From contig NZ_CP045740.1 in NCBI RefSeq assembly GCF_009650765.1, positions 4,812,001 through 4,876,000 of the forward strand: a stretch of 64,000 nt of DNA, read 5' to 3'. Below are positions 54,011-64,000 of the stretch, one piece after another. Below the pieces are notes generated by a model that was not told the origin of the DNA, did not search any database, and saw only the letters and a program-made list of their open reading frames with translations. Every line of letters begins with the position of its first letter. Positions within the stretch are counted from its first letter, which is position 1. This DNA comes from Streptomyces sp. SUK 48 (lineage in GTDB: Bacteria; Actinomycetota; Actinomycetes; Streptomycetales; Streptomycetaceae). Position numbers and translations under genes: made by a program.

Positions 54011-54778
54011 GTGGTTCGTATCCGAGTCCTGGTCGTGGACGACCACCGCATCTTCGCCGAGTCGCTCGCCGCCGCGCTGGCCGCCGAGCCCGATGTCGAG
54101 GTCGCCGCCGCCGGCAGTGGCCCGGCCGCGCTGCGCTGCCTGGAGCGGGCCGTCGCCGAGGGCCGCCGCTACGACGTCCTGCTCGTGGACGCCGACCTGG
54201 GCGGCAGGCCGACCGGCGGCCGCTCGCCGGTACCCGTGCGGGGCGCGGACGAAGAGGGGCTGGTCGACGGGATCTCGCTGGTCGCGGGGGTGCGCGCCGC
54301 CCAGCCCGCCGTCCGTACCGTGGTCCTCGCCGGGAAGGACGACCCGCGCCGCGCCGCCCTCGCGCTCGGCGCCGGTGCCTGCGGCTGGGTCGCCAAGGAC
54401 TGCTCCCTGTCGCGGCTGCTCGCGGTGATCCGGGGTGTGCTGCGCGACGAGACGCATCTGCCGCCCGCCCTGCTGACCGGTGTGCTCAAGGAGCTGACCG
54501 CCGCCCGCAGACACCGCAGCGAGAGCGAACGCCTGGTGGAGTCGCTCACGCCGAGGGAGCGGGAGGTGCTGCGCTGCATGGTCGCGGGTCTGGGCCGCAA
54601 GGCGGTCGCCGAGCGGCTGTACCTCTCCCCGCACACCGTCCGCACCCATATGCAGAACGTCCTCGGCAAACTCGGCGTCCACTCCACCCTGGCCGCCGTC
54701 GCCCTCGCCCGCCGGGCCGGGGTGGGCCCGGTGGACCTAGCCGGGAATGTTGTCGAACGGGGCGGTCAACTGGCGTAG
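54011..54778 (+). CDS. LuxR/NarL-type response regulator (orphan)
   Basis: A 255-residue response regulator. The receiver has VRIRVLVVDDHRIFAESLAA, a proper phosphoacceptor Asp in YDVLLVDADLGG, Thr/Ser-containing VVLAGKDD and the switch Lys in GWVAKDCSL. An insertion of about 20 Gly/Arg/Pro-rich residues follows the phosphorylation site, which is unusual. The C-terminal LuxR domain reads LTPREREVLRCMVAGLGRKA, then SPHTVRTHMQNVLGKLGV. No kinase gene is adjacent. Its last 42 bases overlap the 3' end of the convergent MarR gene. Confidence 0.87.
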   Translation: MVRIRVLVVDDHRIFAESLAAALAAEPDVEVAAAGSGPAALRCLERAVAEGRRYDVLLVDADLGGRPTGGRSPVPVRGADEEGLVDGISLVAGVRAAQPAVRTVVLAGKDDPRRAALALGAGACGWVAKDCSLSRLLAVIRGVLRDETHLPPALLTGVLKELTAARRHRSESERLVESLTPREREVLRCMVAGLGRKAVAERLYLSPHTVRTHMQNVLGKLGVHSTLAAVALARRAGVGPVDLAGNVVERGGQLA

Positions 54779-55234
54779 CAGGTCCGCCAGTTCGCCCCGC
54801 TGTGCCCGGGACAGCTCACCGAGGATGGCCCGCTCCTGGGCCAGCAGCCCCGCGAGGGACTGGTCGGCGCGGTCCCGGCCGGTGTCGGTCAGCCGCACCA
54901 GCACCCCGCGCCGGTCGCTCGGGTCGGGGAGCCGTTCGACCAGGCCCTTCTTCGCCAGGCGGTCGATCCGGTTGGTCATGGTGCCGGAGGTGACCAGGGT
55001 CTGGGTCAGCAGCTGTCCGGGGGAGAGCTGGTACGGCGTGCCCGCGCGCCGCAGCGCGGTCAGCACGTCGAACTCCCAGGGCTCCAGCTGGTGTTCCGCG
55101 AACGCGAGCCGGCGGGCACGGTCGAGGTGCCGGGCGAGCCGGCTCACCCGGCTGAGCACTTCCAGCGGCTCCACGTCGAGGTCCGGGCGCTCCCGGCGCC
55201 ACGCTGCGACCAGCCGATCGACCTCGTCCTCCAT
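54737..55234 (-). CDS. MarR family transcriptional regulator
   Basis: A 165-residue MarR winged-helix protein. The recognition region QLSPGQLLTQTLVTSGTMTN and the wing GLVERLPDPSDRRGVLVRL are typical, flanked by dimerisation helices at both ends. There are no conserved cysteines for peroxide sensing in the N-terminal helix, so a small phenolic or other ligand is more likely than OhrR-type sensing. It is divergent from tam and the VOC gene, and paired sites in the gap suggest it controls them and itself. Confidence 0.9.
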   Translation of the reverse strand: MEDEVDRLVAAWRRERPDLDVEPLEVLSRVSRLARHLDRARRLAFAEHQLEPWEFDVLTALRRAGTPYQLSPGQLLTQTLVTSGTMTNRIDRLAKKGLVERLPDPSDRRGVLVRLTDTGRDRADQSLAGLLAQERAILGELSRAQRGELADLLRQLTAPFDNIPG

Positions 55235-55253
55235 GAGATCAGTGTAGTGGTTG

Positions 55254-55311
55254 TGTCGACATGAAGTCTCTTGGAATCGAGTATCTCCTGTTGAAGTATC
55301 TTGACGTCGAG
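55254..55311. promoter_or_regulatory. Paired CTTGNNNTCGAG sites in MarR/tam promoter region
   Basis: CTTGGAATCGAG at 55270-55281 and CTTGACGTCGAG at 55300-55311 share the pattern CTTG-NNN-TCGAG, exactly 30 bp apart, so they face the same side of the helix. The flanks extend the inverted symmetry of the second site. A palindrome TGTCGACA lies at 55254-55261. These are good candidates for MarR operators. Confidence 0.6.
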
Positions 55312-55337
55312 AGATCTCGCGCGGGAAGGTGGACGGC

Positions 55338-56150
55338 ATGACGACACCGACCTGGGACCCCGGCCAGTACCTCCGGCACGCCGGCCACCGCGCCCGCCCC
55401 TTCGCCGACCTTCTCACCCGCGTCCCCGACCTGCCCGGCACCCGGCCCCGCATCGCCGACCTCGGCTGCGGCCCCGGCAATGCCACCGCCACCCTCGCCG
55501 GACGCTGGCCCACCGCGCACATCACCGGCTACGACAACTCGCCCGAGATGCTGGACGCGGCCCACACCGGGCACGAGGGCCCCACCCCCGGCGGCGGCCG
55601 GCTGGACTTCGCCCGCGCCGACGCCCGCACCTGGACGCCCGGGGAGCCGTACGACCTGATCGTCTCCAACGCCACCCTCCAGTGGGTGCCGGGACACCTC
55701 GACCGGTTCGCCGACTGGATCGGGGCCCTTCCGCCCGGCGGCGTCTTCGCCTTCCAGATGCCGGACAACGTCGATGCCCCGCAGCACGTCCTCATGCGCG
55801 AACTCGCCGCCGCCCCGCGCTGGCGGGACCGGCTCACCGGGGTCCTGCGCCGCACCGACTCCGTGCACACCCCCGGCGCCTACCTGGACCGCCTCGCCCG
55901 CCTCGGCTGCGCCACCGACGTCTGGCGGACCACGTACCTGCACGTCCTCGAGGGCGAGGACCCGGTCCTCGACTGGGTGAAGGGCACCGGGCTGCGGCCC
56001 GCCCTGACCGTGCTCGCCGACGACCCCGAGGCCCGGGACGCGTTCCTCACCGCATACCGCGACCTGCTGCGCGACGCCTATCCGCGGGCGCCCTACGGCA
56101 CCTTCCTGCCCTTCCGCCGCCTGTTCGCCGTCGCCGTGAAGGGAGCCTGA
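55338..56150 (+). CDS. tam: Trans-aconitate 2-methyltransferase-like SAM methyltransferase
   Basis: A 270-residue class I methyltransferase. The SAM motif IADLGCGPGNATATLAGRWP is near residue 40, with acidic GYDNSPEML and FARADARTW. The Tam-type region SNATLQWVPGHLDRF is followed by FQMPDNVDAPQHVLMREL. Tam methylates trans-aconitate, a by-product that inhibits the TCA cycle. GGAAGGTGG precedes ATG 55338. The VOC gene starts two bases after its stop. Assignment to Tam is by family resemblance; other carboxyl methyltransferases are close. Confidence 0.83.
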   Translation: MTTPTWDPGQYLRHAGHRARPFADLLTRVPDLPGTRPRIADLGCGPGNATATLAGRWPTAHITGYDNSPEMLDAAHTGHEGPTPGGGRLDFARADARTWTPGEPYDLIVSNATLQWVPGHLDRFADWIGALPPGGVFAFQMPDNVDAPQHVLMRELAAAPRWRDRLTGVLRRTDSVHTPGAYLDRLARLGCATDVWRTTYLHVLEGEDPVLDWVKGTGLRPALTVLADDPEARDAFLTAYRDLLRDAYPRAPYGTFLPFRRLFAVAVKGA

Positions 56151-56152
56151 CC

Positions 56153-56620
56153 GTGCTGGTGGCCGTCGATCACGTACAGCTCGCGGCGCCGCCCGGATCG
56201 GAGGACGCGCTGCGCGCGTACTACGTCGATGTCCTCGGCATGACCGAGGCCGCCAAGCCGCCGGTGCTCGCGGCCCGCGGCGGCTGCTGGTTCGAGGCCG
56301 GCCCGGTCCGCCTCCACCTCGGCATCGACCCCGCCTTCCACCCCGCCGAGAAGGCCCACCCGGGCCTCCAGGTCCGCGACATCGAGTCCTACGCCACCCG
56401 GCTCACCACCCGCGGCGCGTCCGTGACCTGGGACGACAACCTCCCCGGCCATCTCCGCTTCTACTCGGCAGACCCGGTCGGCAACCGGCTGGAGTTCCTG
56501 GAACCGATCAGGCGGTCCGGCCGAGGTGGGTCATCACTGTGCGGCCTGGTTCGTGGTCCCCGGTCCTCGGTACTGCGGCAGGTCACCGGCGCAGCCCCAG
56601 CGGTCTCCCCCTTCTGGTGA
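56153..56620 (+). CDS. VOC/glyoxalase superfamily protein
   Basis: A 155-residue protein. Residues 1-118 form a single VOC unit: VAVDHVQLAAPPGSEDALRA with the first metal-ligand His, LGMTEAAKPPVLAARGG, VRLHLGID with the next His, and RFYSADPVGNRLEFLEP with the C-terminal Glu. AAGGGAG lies before GTG 56153. It is coupled to tam and probably shares its MarR control. The last 36 residues (after LEFLEPI) are Arg/Ser/Gly-rich with no VOC character; the frame may simply run on past the natural end through an unrecognised base error. Confidence 0.75.
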   Translation: MLVAVDHVQLAAPPGSEDALRAYYVDVLGMTEAAKPPVLAARGGCWFEAGPVRLHLGIDPAFHPAEKAHPGLQVRDIESYATRLTTRGASVTWDDNLPGHLRFYSADPVGNRLEFLEPIRRSGRGGSSLCGLVRGPRSSVLRQVTGAAPAVSPFW

Positions 56621-56623
56621 ACC

Positions 56624-57307
56624 TCAGCTCTTCCGATGACCTATCAGCCGCGGTCGCTGCTCCAGCCCGTCCAGGCCGTGCCACGCCAGATTCACCAGAT
56701 GCGCCGCCACCTCCGCCTTCTTCGGGCGGCGCACGTCCAGCCACCACTGGCCGGTCAGGGCGACCATGCCGACCAGGGCCTGCGCGTACAGGGGAGCGAG
56801 CTTGGGGTCGAAGCCGCGGGACTTGAACTCGCGGCCCAGGATGTCCTCCACCTGCGTGGCGATGTCGGAGATCAGCGACGCGAAGGACCCCGTCGACTGC
56901 GGGATCGGCGAATCGCGCACGAGAATACGGAAACCGTCCGTGTACTCCTCGATGTAGTCGAGCAGCGCGAACGCCGCCTGCTCGCACAGCTCACGCGGAT
57001 GCCCGGCCGTCAGCGAACCGGTCACCATGTCGAGCAGGCGCCGCATCTCGCGGTCGACCACCACCGCGTACAGCCCCTCCTTGCCGCCGAAGTGCTCGTA
57101 CACCACCGGCTTGGACACCCCGGCCTTCGCCGCGATCTCCTCCACCGAGGTGCCCTCGAACCCCTTCGCCGCGAAGAGCGTGCGACCGATTTCCAGCAAC
57201 TGCTGGCGGCGCTCGGCACCGGTCATACGGGTCCGGCGGGTCCGCCGCTGCTTGTCTTTGTCAGTTCCTGGATTGCTGCTGGAATCGGTCGCCACGGCGT
57301 CAATCAT
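56624..57307 (-). CDS. TetR family transcriptional regulator, desaturase-linked
   Basis: A 227-residue regulator. After a disordered Ser/Lys/Arg-rich start the TetR helix-turn-helix is at about 35-80 (RRQQLLEIGRTLFAAKGFEG, then TSVEEIAAKAGVSKPVVYEHF). A C-terminal ligand domain rich in aromatic and acidic residues follows. It begins in a four-base overlap with the desaturase stop (ATGA), so both are made from one mRNA. Genes in this arrangement usually encode a lipid-sensing repressor of the desaturase (DesT/FasR-like logic); the ligand, perhaps acyl-CoA, is inference. Confidence 0.87.
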   Translation of the reverse strand: MIDAVATDSSSNPGTDKDKQRRTRRTRMTGAERRQQLLEIGRTLFAAKGFEGTSVEEIAAKAGVSKPVVYEHFGGKEGLYAVVVDREMRRLLDMVTGSLTAGHPRELCEQAAFALLDYIEEYTDGFRILVRDSPIPQSTGSFASLISDIATQVEDILGREFKSRGFDPKLAPLYAQALVGMVALTGQWWLDVRRPKKAEVAAHLVNLAWHGLDGLEQRPRLIGHRKS

Positions 57308-58311
57308 GCCGCCTCGGCCGCCTCCTTCCGGCGCCGGGAGCCGCCATCCGCGTCGTTGCGGCGCGAATCGATACGCGAGTGTGACGGCCAGCGCACGTCG
57401 TACGCCCACCCCAGTTGCTCGAAGATCCGGATGAACCGGGCCGAGGAGTCGATCTGCCCGCGCATCACCCCGTGCCGCGCCGACGTCGGGTCGGCATGGT
57501 GCAGGTTGTGCCAGGACTCGCCGCAGGACAGCACCGCCAGCCACCACACATTGCCCGACCGGTCCCGCGACTTGAACGGCCGCTTGCCCACCGCGTGACA
57601 GATCGAGTTGATCGACCACGTCACATGGTGCAGCAGCGCCACCCGCACGAGTGACCCCCAGAAGAACGCGGTGAACGCGCCCCACCAGGACATCGTCACC
57701 AGACCGCCGATCAGCGCCGGCAGCCCCAGGGACAGCGCCGTCCACAGCACGAACTGCCGGGAGACCGCCCGCAGCGCCGGGTCCTTGACCAGATCAGGCG
57801 CGTACTTCTCCTGCGAGGTCTGCTCCTCGTCGAACATCCAGCCGATGTGCGCCCACCACAGGCCCTTGAGCAGCGCCGGGACCGTCTCGCCGTACTTCCA
57901 CGGGGAGTGCGGATCGCCCTCGGCGTCGGAGAACTTGTGGTGCTTGCGGTGATCGGCCACCCAGCGCACCAGCGGCCCCTCCACCGCCATCGACCCCATG
58001 ACCGCCAGCGCGATCCGCAGCGGCCGCTTCGCCTTGAACGAACCGTGGGTGAAATACCGGTGGAAGCCGATGGTGATGCCGTGGCATCCCAGGTAGTAGA
58101 AGAACACCAGCAGGCCCACATCGAGCCAGCTCACCCCCCAGCCCCAGGCCAGCGGCACCGCGGCCACCAGCGCCAGGAACGGAACGGTGATGAACAGCAG
58201 CAGCGTGATCTGCTCGATCGAACCCTTCCGCTCACCACCCAGCGTGGCCAGCGGAGGGGAGGTGTCGGTGGCCTTACGGGCTTCTTCGATCACATCGGAA
58301 TGTGAGGTCAT
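57304..58311 (-). CDS. Acyl-CoA (delta-9 type) fatty acid desaturase
   Basis: A 335-residue membrane di-iron desaturase. The three histidine boxes are visible: GFHRYFTHGSF (HxxxxH), ADHRKHHKF (HxxHH) and WHNLHHADP (HxxHH). Two pairs of hydrophobic segments separate them. It introduces a double bond into long-chain acyl chains and adjusts membrane fluidity. AGGGGA precedes ATG 58311. The C-terminal tail is Arg/Ser-rich. It is coupled to a TetR gene and preceded by two palindromic sites. It is divergent from ppc. Confidence 0.9.
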   Translation of the reverse strand: MTSHSDVIEEARKATDTSPPLATLGGERKGSIEQITLLLFITVPFLALVAAVPLAWGWGVSWLDVGLLVFFYYLGCHGITIGFHRYFTHGSFKAKRPLRIALAVMGSMAVEGPLVRWVADHRKHHKFSDAEGDPHSPWKYGETVPALLKGLWWAHIGWMFDEEQTSQEKYAPDLVKDPALRAVSRQFVLWTALSLGLPALIGGLVTMSWWGAFTAFFWGSLVRVALLHHVTWSINSICHAVGKRPFKSRDRSGNVWWLAVLSCGESWHNLHHADPTSARHGVMRGQIDSSARFIRIFEQLGWAYDVRWPSHSRIDSRRNDADGGSRRRKEAAEAA

Positions 58312-58390
58312 GCGCGTCCCCTGTGGGGTCGAGGGTCGGGGGTGGGTGTGCCGGGCCACCGGAACCGGACGCGGGGAGACCGTACGTCCC

Positions 58391-58417
58391 TACGGCTCCG
58401 TAACCTACGGCGACGTA
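58391..58417. promoter_or_regulatory. Twin TACGG-type palindromes upstream of desaturase
   Basis: TACGGCTCCGTA (58391-58402, perfect TACGG-NN-CCGTA) and TACGGCGACGTA (58406-58417, nearly perfect) are 15 bp apart in the desaturase/ppc divergent region. They look like a double operator, most simply for the TetR protein encoded in the desaturase operon. Confidence 0.55.
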
Positions 58418-58616
58418 AGTATGGCAGCGTGCCGGGCGGCGGCAAGAGCCCTGAGATCCTGCGCGTCCCCATCGACACCTATCCTTGGAATCGGTCGGAC
58501 AGCGCGGTCCGCTGAAGTTTCCTTCCCGGGCGCTCCGGCCCGTATGCGGCACAGGCCGCGCGGCAGACGGCCGGGTACCTCCCCGAGACGCTTCAACACT
58601 GCAAGGAGCCGTACCT

Positions 58617-61361
<2,745 letters not shown>

Positions 61362-61380
61362 CCGCGCGCCACACAGAGGT

Positions 61381-61408
61381 GCCCCCGGAGTCGTACGACC
61401 CCGGGGGC
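61381..61408. terminator. Bidirectional terminator hairpin after ppc
   Basis: GCCCCCGG (61381-61388) pairs with CCGGGGGC (61401-61408). The loop itself contains the palindrome GTCGTACGAC, so the stem can extend to 13 pairs with one A-C mismatch. It lies between ppc and the convergent membrane protein gene. Confidence 0.8.
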
Positions 61409-61426
61409 GCCCCCCTGTTCACCGCC

Positions 61427-61936
61427 TCACTGCACCGCGACGAACGCCGCCGTCAGCAGCCCGATCCCCGCCAGGCCCAGCCCCCACGCCACCCGCCGCA
61501 GCCGCATCCCGCCCGCGACCACCACCGAGGCCAGCAACAGCGCACCGCCCAGCGGCACCCACGCGTACAGAATCCCCGCCGTACCCGAACGCAGCGCCTG
61601 CGAACCGTCCGGCTTCAGCACCACCGCGTACGTCCGCCCCTTGCGCACCGCGACCGCCTCCGCGATCTCCACCCGCGCCCGGGCCCGCGCCCCCGCCGAC
61701 GTCGGCGTGAACGCACCGCTGCACCTGCCGCCCGAACAGGCCGACACCTTCACCGTGCCCTGCTCGCGGCCCTTGGTCAGCAGCACATGCTGGGCGTTCC
61801 CCCAGGAACCCCACACCCCCGCGAACACGATCAGCGCGGCGAGCGCGCCCATCGTCGCGACCCGCCCGAACCGCAACGCGGACACGGACGCCTGACGAGC
61901 GGAACGACCCGCGGTGGGAGGCATGGCCGGGATCAT
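61427..61936 (-). CDS. Membrane protein of unknown function
   Basis: A 169-residue protein with three likely spans: VATMGALAALIVFAGVWGSW near the N-terminus, and LYAWVPLGGALLLASVVVAG and AWGLGLAGIGLLTAAFVAV at the C-terminus. The loop between them (about 50-115) holds two cysteines in VSACSGGRCSG and is probably extracytoplasmic, where they could form a disulphide. ATG 61936 or ATG 61924 could be the start. I do not recognise the family. It lies 52 bp downstream of pth on the same strand, possibly in that transcript. Confidence 0.72.
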   Translation of the reverse strand: MIPAMPPTAGRSARQASVSALRFGRVATMGALAALIVFAGVWGSWGNAQHVLLTKGREQGTVKVSACSGGRCSGAFTPTSAGARARARVEIAEAVAVRKGRTYAVVLKPDGSQALRSGTAGILYAWVPLGGALLLASVVVAGGMRLRRVAWGLGLAGIGLLTAAFVAVQ

Positions 61937-61988
61937 TGGCCATACCTCTGCGACCGGTCAACTCGGCCCGGCGGCAAAGCCGTACAAG

Positions 61989-62591
61989 TCAGGAGTTGTA
62001 CGTGCCCTGCGCCCGCTCCAGGCCCTCGGTCACCAGAGCCTCCACCGCGTCCGCCGCGCGGTCCACGAAGTAGTCCAGCTCCTTGCGCTCGGCGGAGGAG
62101 AAGTCCTTCAGCACGAAGTCCGCCACCTGCATACGGCCCGGCGGACGCCCGATCCCGAACCGGACCCGGTGGTACTCCGCGCCCATCGCCTTCGTCATCG
62201 ACTTCAGACCGTTGTGCCCGTTGTCCCCGCCGCCCAGCTTCAGCCGCAGCGTGCCGTAGTCGATGTCCAGCTCGTCGTGCACGGCCACGATGTTCGCCAC
62301 CGGCACCTTGTAGAAGTCCTTCAGCGCGTTCACCGGGCCACCGGACAGGTTCATGTACGACATCGGCTTCGCCAGGATCACCCGGCGGTTCGCGGGACCC
62401 GCGGGACCGATCCGGCCCTCCAGCACCTGCGCCTGCGCCTTCCCCGCCCGCTTGAACTTCCCCCCGATCCGCTGCGCGAGCAGATCCACCACCATGAAGC
62501 CGACGTTGTGCCGGTTCATCGCGTACTCCGGCCCGGGATTCCCGAGCCCGACAACCAGCCAGGGGTCATTGGCGGGGGTGGTCACGTCCAT
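61989..62591 (-). CDS. pth: Peptidyl-tRNA hydrolase
   Basis: Essential cytoplasmic enzyme that recycles tRNA from prematurely released peptidyl-tRNA. The 200-residue protein has the active-site segment [20 protein letters not shown] (catalytic His, binding Asn), [14 protein letters not shown], the Asp in [10 protein letters not shown] and [13 protein letters not shown]. The start is ATG 62591 with GAGGAG upstream. It lies downstream of rplY and prs on the same strand, a common bacterial order, but is separated from rplY by a hairpin. Confidence 0.95.
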   Translation of the reverse strand: MDVTTPANDPWLVVGLGNPGPEYAMNRHNVGFMVVDLLAQRIGGKFKRAGKAQAQVLEGRIGPAGPANRRVILAKPMSYMNLSGGPVNALKDFYKVPVANIVAVHDELDIDYGTLRLKLGGGDNGHNGLKSMTKAMGAEYHRVRFGIGRPPGRMQVADFVLKDFSSAERKELDYFVDRAADAVEALVTEGLERAQGTYNS

Positions 62592-62608
62592 GTCTCCTCG
62601 ATACGCGC

Positions 62609-62643
62609 CAGCCGCCGCTCCCCGCGAGGGAGAGCGGCGGCTG
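62609..62643 (-). terminator. Terminator/attenuator hairpin between rplY and pth
   Basis: CAGCCGCCGCTC (62609-62620) pairs perfectly with GAGCGGCGGCTG (62632-62643), and the loop CCCGCGAGGGA can pair further. It should end or reduce rplY transcripts before pth. Confidence 0.75.
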
Positions 62644-62666
62644 AACAGATGATGACGGGGCGAGGA

Positions 62667-63266
62667 TCAGACCTCGGCGGCCTCGTCGCCCTCGGCCTCG
62701 GCCTCTTCGCCCTCGGTCTCCTCGGCCTGGGCCTGGAGGACCTGGAGAACGACGGCGTCCTCCTCGACGGCCAGCGAGACACCGCTGGGGAGCTTGATGT
62801 CCTTGGCGTGGACGGAGGCACCGGCCTCCAGGCCCTCCACGGAGACGGTGACCGACTCCGGGATGTGCGTGGCCTCGGCCTCGACCGGCAGCGCGGACAG
62901 GACGTGCTCGAGCAGGTTGCCACCCGGGGCCAGCTCGCCCTCGGCGTGCACCGGAACCTCGACCGTGACCTTCTCGCCGCGCTTGACCAGCAGCAGGTCG
63001 ACGTGCTCCAGGAAGCCCTTCAGCGGGTCGCGCACGACCGACTTCGGGATCGCCAGCTCGTTGGTCTTGCCGTCGATGTCCAGGGAGATCAGGACGTTCG
63101 GCGTACGCAGCGCCAGCAGCAGCTCGTGGCCCGGCAGGGTCAGGTGCACCGGGTCGGAACCGTGGCCGTACAGCACACCCGGGACCTTGTTGTCACGGCG
63201 GATGCGGCGGGCCGCACCCTTGCCGAACTCGGTGCGGGACTCGGCGGCGATCTTCACCTCGGACAT
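62667..63266 (-). CDS. rplY: 50S ribosomal protein L25/Ctc
   Basis: Ribosomal protein that binds 5S rRNA in the central protuberance. At 199 residues it is the long CTC form: an N-terminal L25 domain (MSEVKIAAESRTEFGKGAAR, NKVPGVLYGHGSDPVHL, FLEHVDLLLV) and a C-terminal beta domain, ending in an acidic Glu/Ala tail (ETEGEEAEAEGDEAAEV). GAGGAG precedes ATG 63266; ATG 63275 would add three residues. prs lies upstream with a terminator between them. Confidence 0.94.
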   Translation of the reverse strand: MSEVKIAAESRTEFGKGAARRIRRDNKVPGVLYGHGSDPVHLTLPGHELLLALRTPNVLISLDIDGKTNELAIPKSVVRDPLKGFLEHVDLLLVKRGEKVTVEVPVHAEGELAPGGNLLEHVLSALPVEAEATHIPESVTVSVEGLEAGASVHAKDIKLPSGVSLAVEEDAVVLQVLQAQAEETEGEEAEAEGDEAAEV

Positions 63267-63429
63267 AGGGATCACTCCTCGTAGTAACTGGGACGGACGT
63301 GGTCACCCGGCCACGAACGGCCTGCTACGAAGAGCGCGTCGATAACGGACCGCCGTACGCACGCGTACGGCCTCCCTCGCCGAGCAACTCCAGAAGCTTA
63401 CCCGGACCCGGAGGCCGTACCAAAAGGAT

Positions 63430-63459
63430 CTTCAGCCAGCCCGGAAGAGCCGGCTGAAG
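63430..63459 (-). terminator. Rho-independent-like terminator of prs
   Basis: CTTCAGCC (63430-63437) pairs with GGCTGAAG (63452-63459), with further G/C pairing inside. On the coding (minus) strand GATCCTTTTGG follows, giving a T run that is rare in this G+C-rich sequence. Confidence 0.8.
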
Positions 63460-63464
63460 AAACC

Positions 63465-64000
63465 TCACTGCTCGTCGAAGAGGCTGGTCACCGAACCATC
63501 CTCGAACACCTCACGCACCGCACGCGCGATCGTCGGAGCGATCGACAGCACCGTGATCTTGTCCTGCTCCCGGCCCAGCTCCGCCGGCGTCGGCAGCGTG
63601 TTCGTGAACACGAACTCGCTCACCCGGGAGTTCTTCAGCCGGTCCGCCGCCGGACCCGACAGCACACCGTGCGTCGCCGTCACGATGACGTCCTCCGCAC
63701 CGTGCGCGAACAGCGCGTCCGCGGCCGCGCAGATCGTGCCACCGGTGTCGATCATGTCGTCCACCAGGACACACACGCGACCCTCGACCTCACCCACGAC
63801 CTCGTGGACGGTCACCTGGTTCGCCACGTCCTTGTCACGACGCTTGTGCACGATCGCCAGCGGCGCACCCAGGCGGTCGCACCAACGGTCCGCCACCCGC
63901 ACCCGGCCCGCGTCCGGCGACACCACCGTCAGCTTGTTCCGGTCCACCTGCTCGCCCACGTAGTCCGCCAGCAGCGGCAGCGCGAAGAGGTGGTCCACCG
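63465..64000 (-). CDS. prs: Ribose-phosphate pyrophosphokinase (partial, N-terminus outside window)
   Basis: Makes PRPP from ribose-5-phosphate and ATP for nucleotides, His and Trp. Only the C-terminal 178 residues are visible; the frame is open at the window end. The PRPP-binding loop VLVDDMIDTGGTICAAADAL is intact, as are the flexible-loop region IVHKRRDKDVANQV and the C-terminal TVLSIAPTIARAVREVFEDG. It ends FDEQ, then a terminator. It lies upstream of rplY and pth on the same strand. Confidence 0.93.
   Translation of the reverse strand, partial: VDHLFALPLLADYVGEQVDRNKLTVVSPDAGRVRVADRWCDRLGAPLAIVHKRRDKDVANQVTVHEVVGEVEGRVCVLVDDMIDTGGTICAAADALFAHGAEDVIVTATHGVLSGPAADRLKNSRVSEFVFTNTLPTPAELGREQDKITVLSIAPTIARAVREVFEDGSVTSLFDEQ

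Overview
This is a 64 kb piece of a Streptomyces-type chromosome, from the conserved core rather than a mobile or accessory region. The evidence is the very high G+C content, with G or C at nearly every third codon position; GTG, CTG and TTG starts next to GGAGG-like sites; and actinomycete markers (an SsgA-like protein, SepX/GlpR, RpfB, a tricorn protease, the galTEK operon). The gene order matches what I recall of the Streptomyces coelicolor core. I see no insertion sequence, integrase, CRISPR array or secondary-metabolite cluster.

Layout. 1-5.9 kb: a partial MFS exporter, a K+/H+-type antiporter and a penicillin acylase. 6-12.2 kb: 5-formyl-THF cyclo-ligase, then galU, moeA/glp, moaC, mogA, rimJ-like and sepX/glpR, then tRNA-Ala(CGC). 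12.3-18.4 kb: an acetyltransferase, exonuclease III, a MerR regulator divergent from a flavin monooxygenase/hydrolase/short-chain dehydrogenase operon, and a small disordered protein. 18.4-28.1 kb: tricorn protease, TetR regulator with an MMPL transporter, a lipoprotein, a 3-hydroxyisobutyrate-dehydrogenase-like enzyme, DUF1876 and a serine hydrolase. 28.2-35 kb: an energy-coupling-factor nickel/cobalt importer under a Nur-box-like site, ssgE, a penicillin-binding protein and a protein O-mannosyltransferase. 35-42.8 kb: rsmI, a zinc-ribbon protein, tatD, rpfB, rsmA, ispE and an ABC-F ATPase. 43-50 kb: two tandem PQQ-like beta-propeller membrane proteins, an atypical response regulator, a small membrane protein and a sodium:solute symporter. 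50-58.3 kb: galTEK, an acetyltransferase, a response regulator, a MarR regulator facing tam and a VOC protein, then a desaturase-TetR pair. 58.6-64 kb: ppc, a membrane protein, pth, rplY and the 3' part of prs.

How the genes work together. The galU-to-sepX block keeps the actinobacterial galU-moeA-rimJ-glpR order; the MoeA-like protein and the last membrane protein are the gephyrin-like/receptor pair linked to cell division in Corynebacterium, and SepX is a Streptomyces division factor. tatD-rpfB-rsmA-ispE is another conserved actinobacterial block. The symporter and galTEK form a galactose uptake and Leloir-pathway unit. The monooxygenase, hydrolase and dehydrogenase could together turn a secondary alcohol into acid plus alcohol.

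Five genes (penicillin acylase, tricorn, nikO, nikMN, galK) are each broken by one apparently missing base in a G/C run, while the protein on both sides is intact. The shared signature points to sequencing or assembly error rather than real gene decay, so I describe their functions as if intact but label them as disrupted in this sequence.
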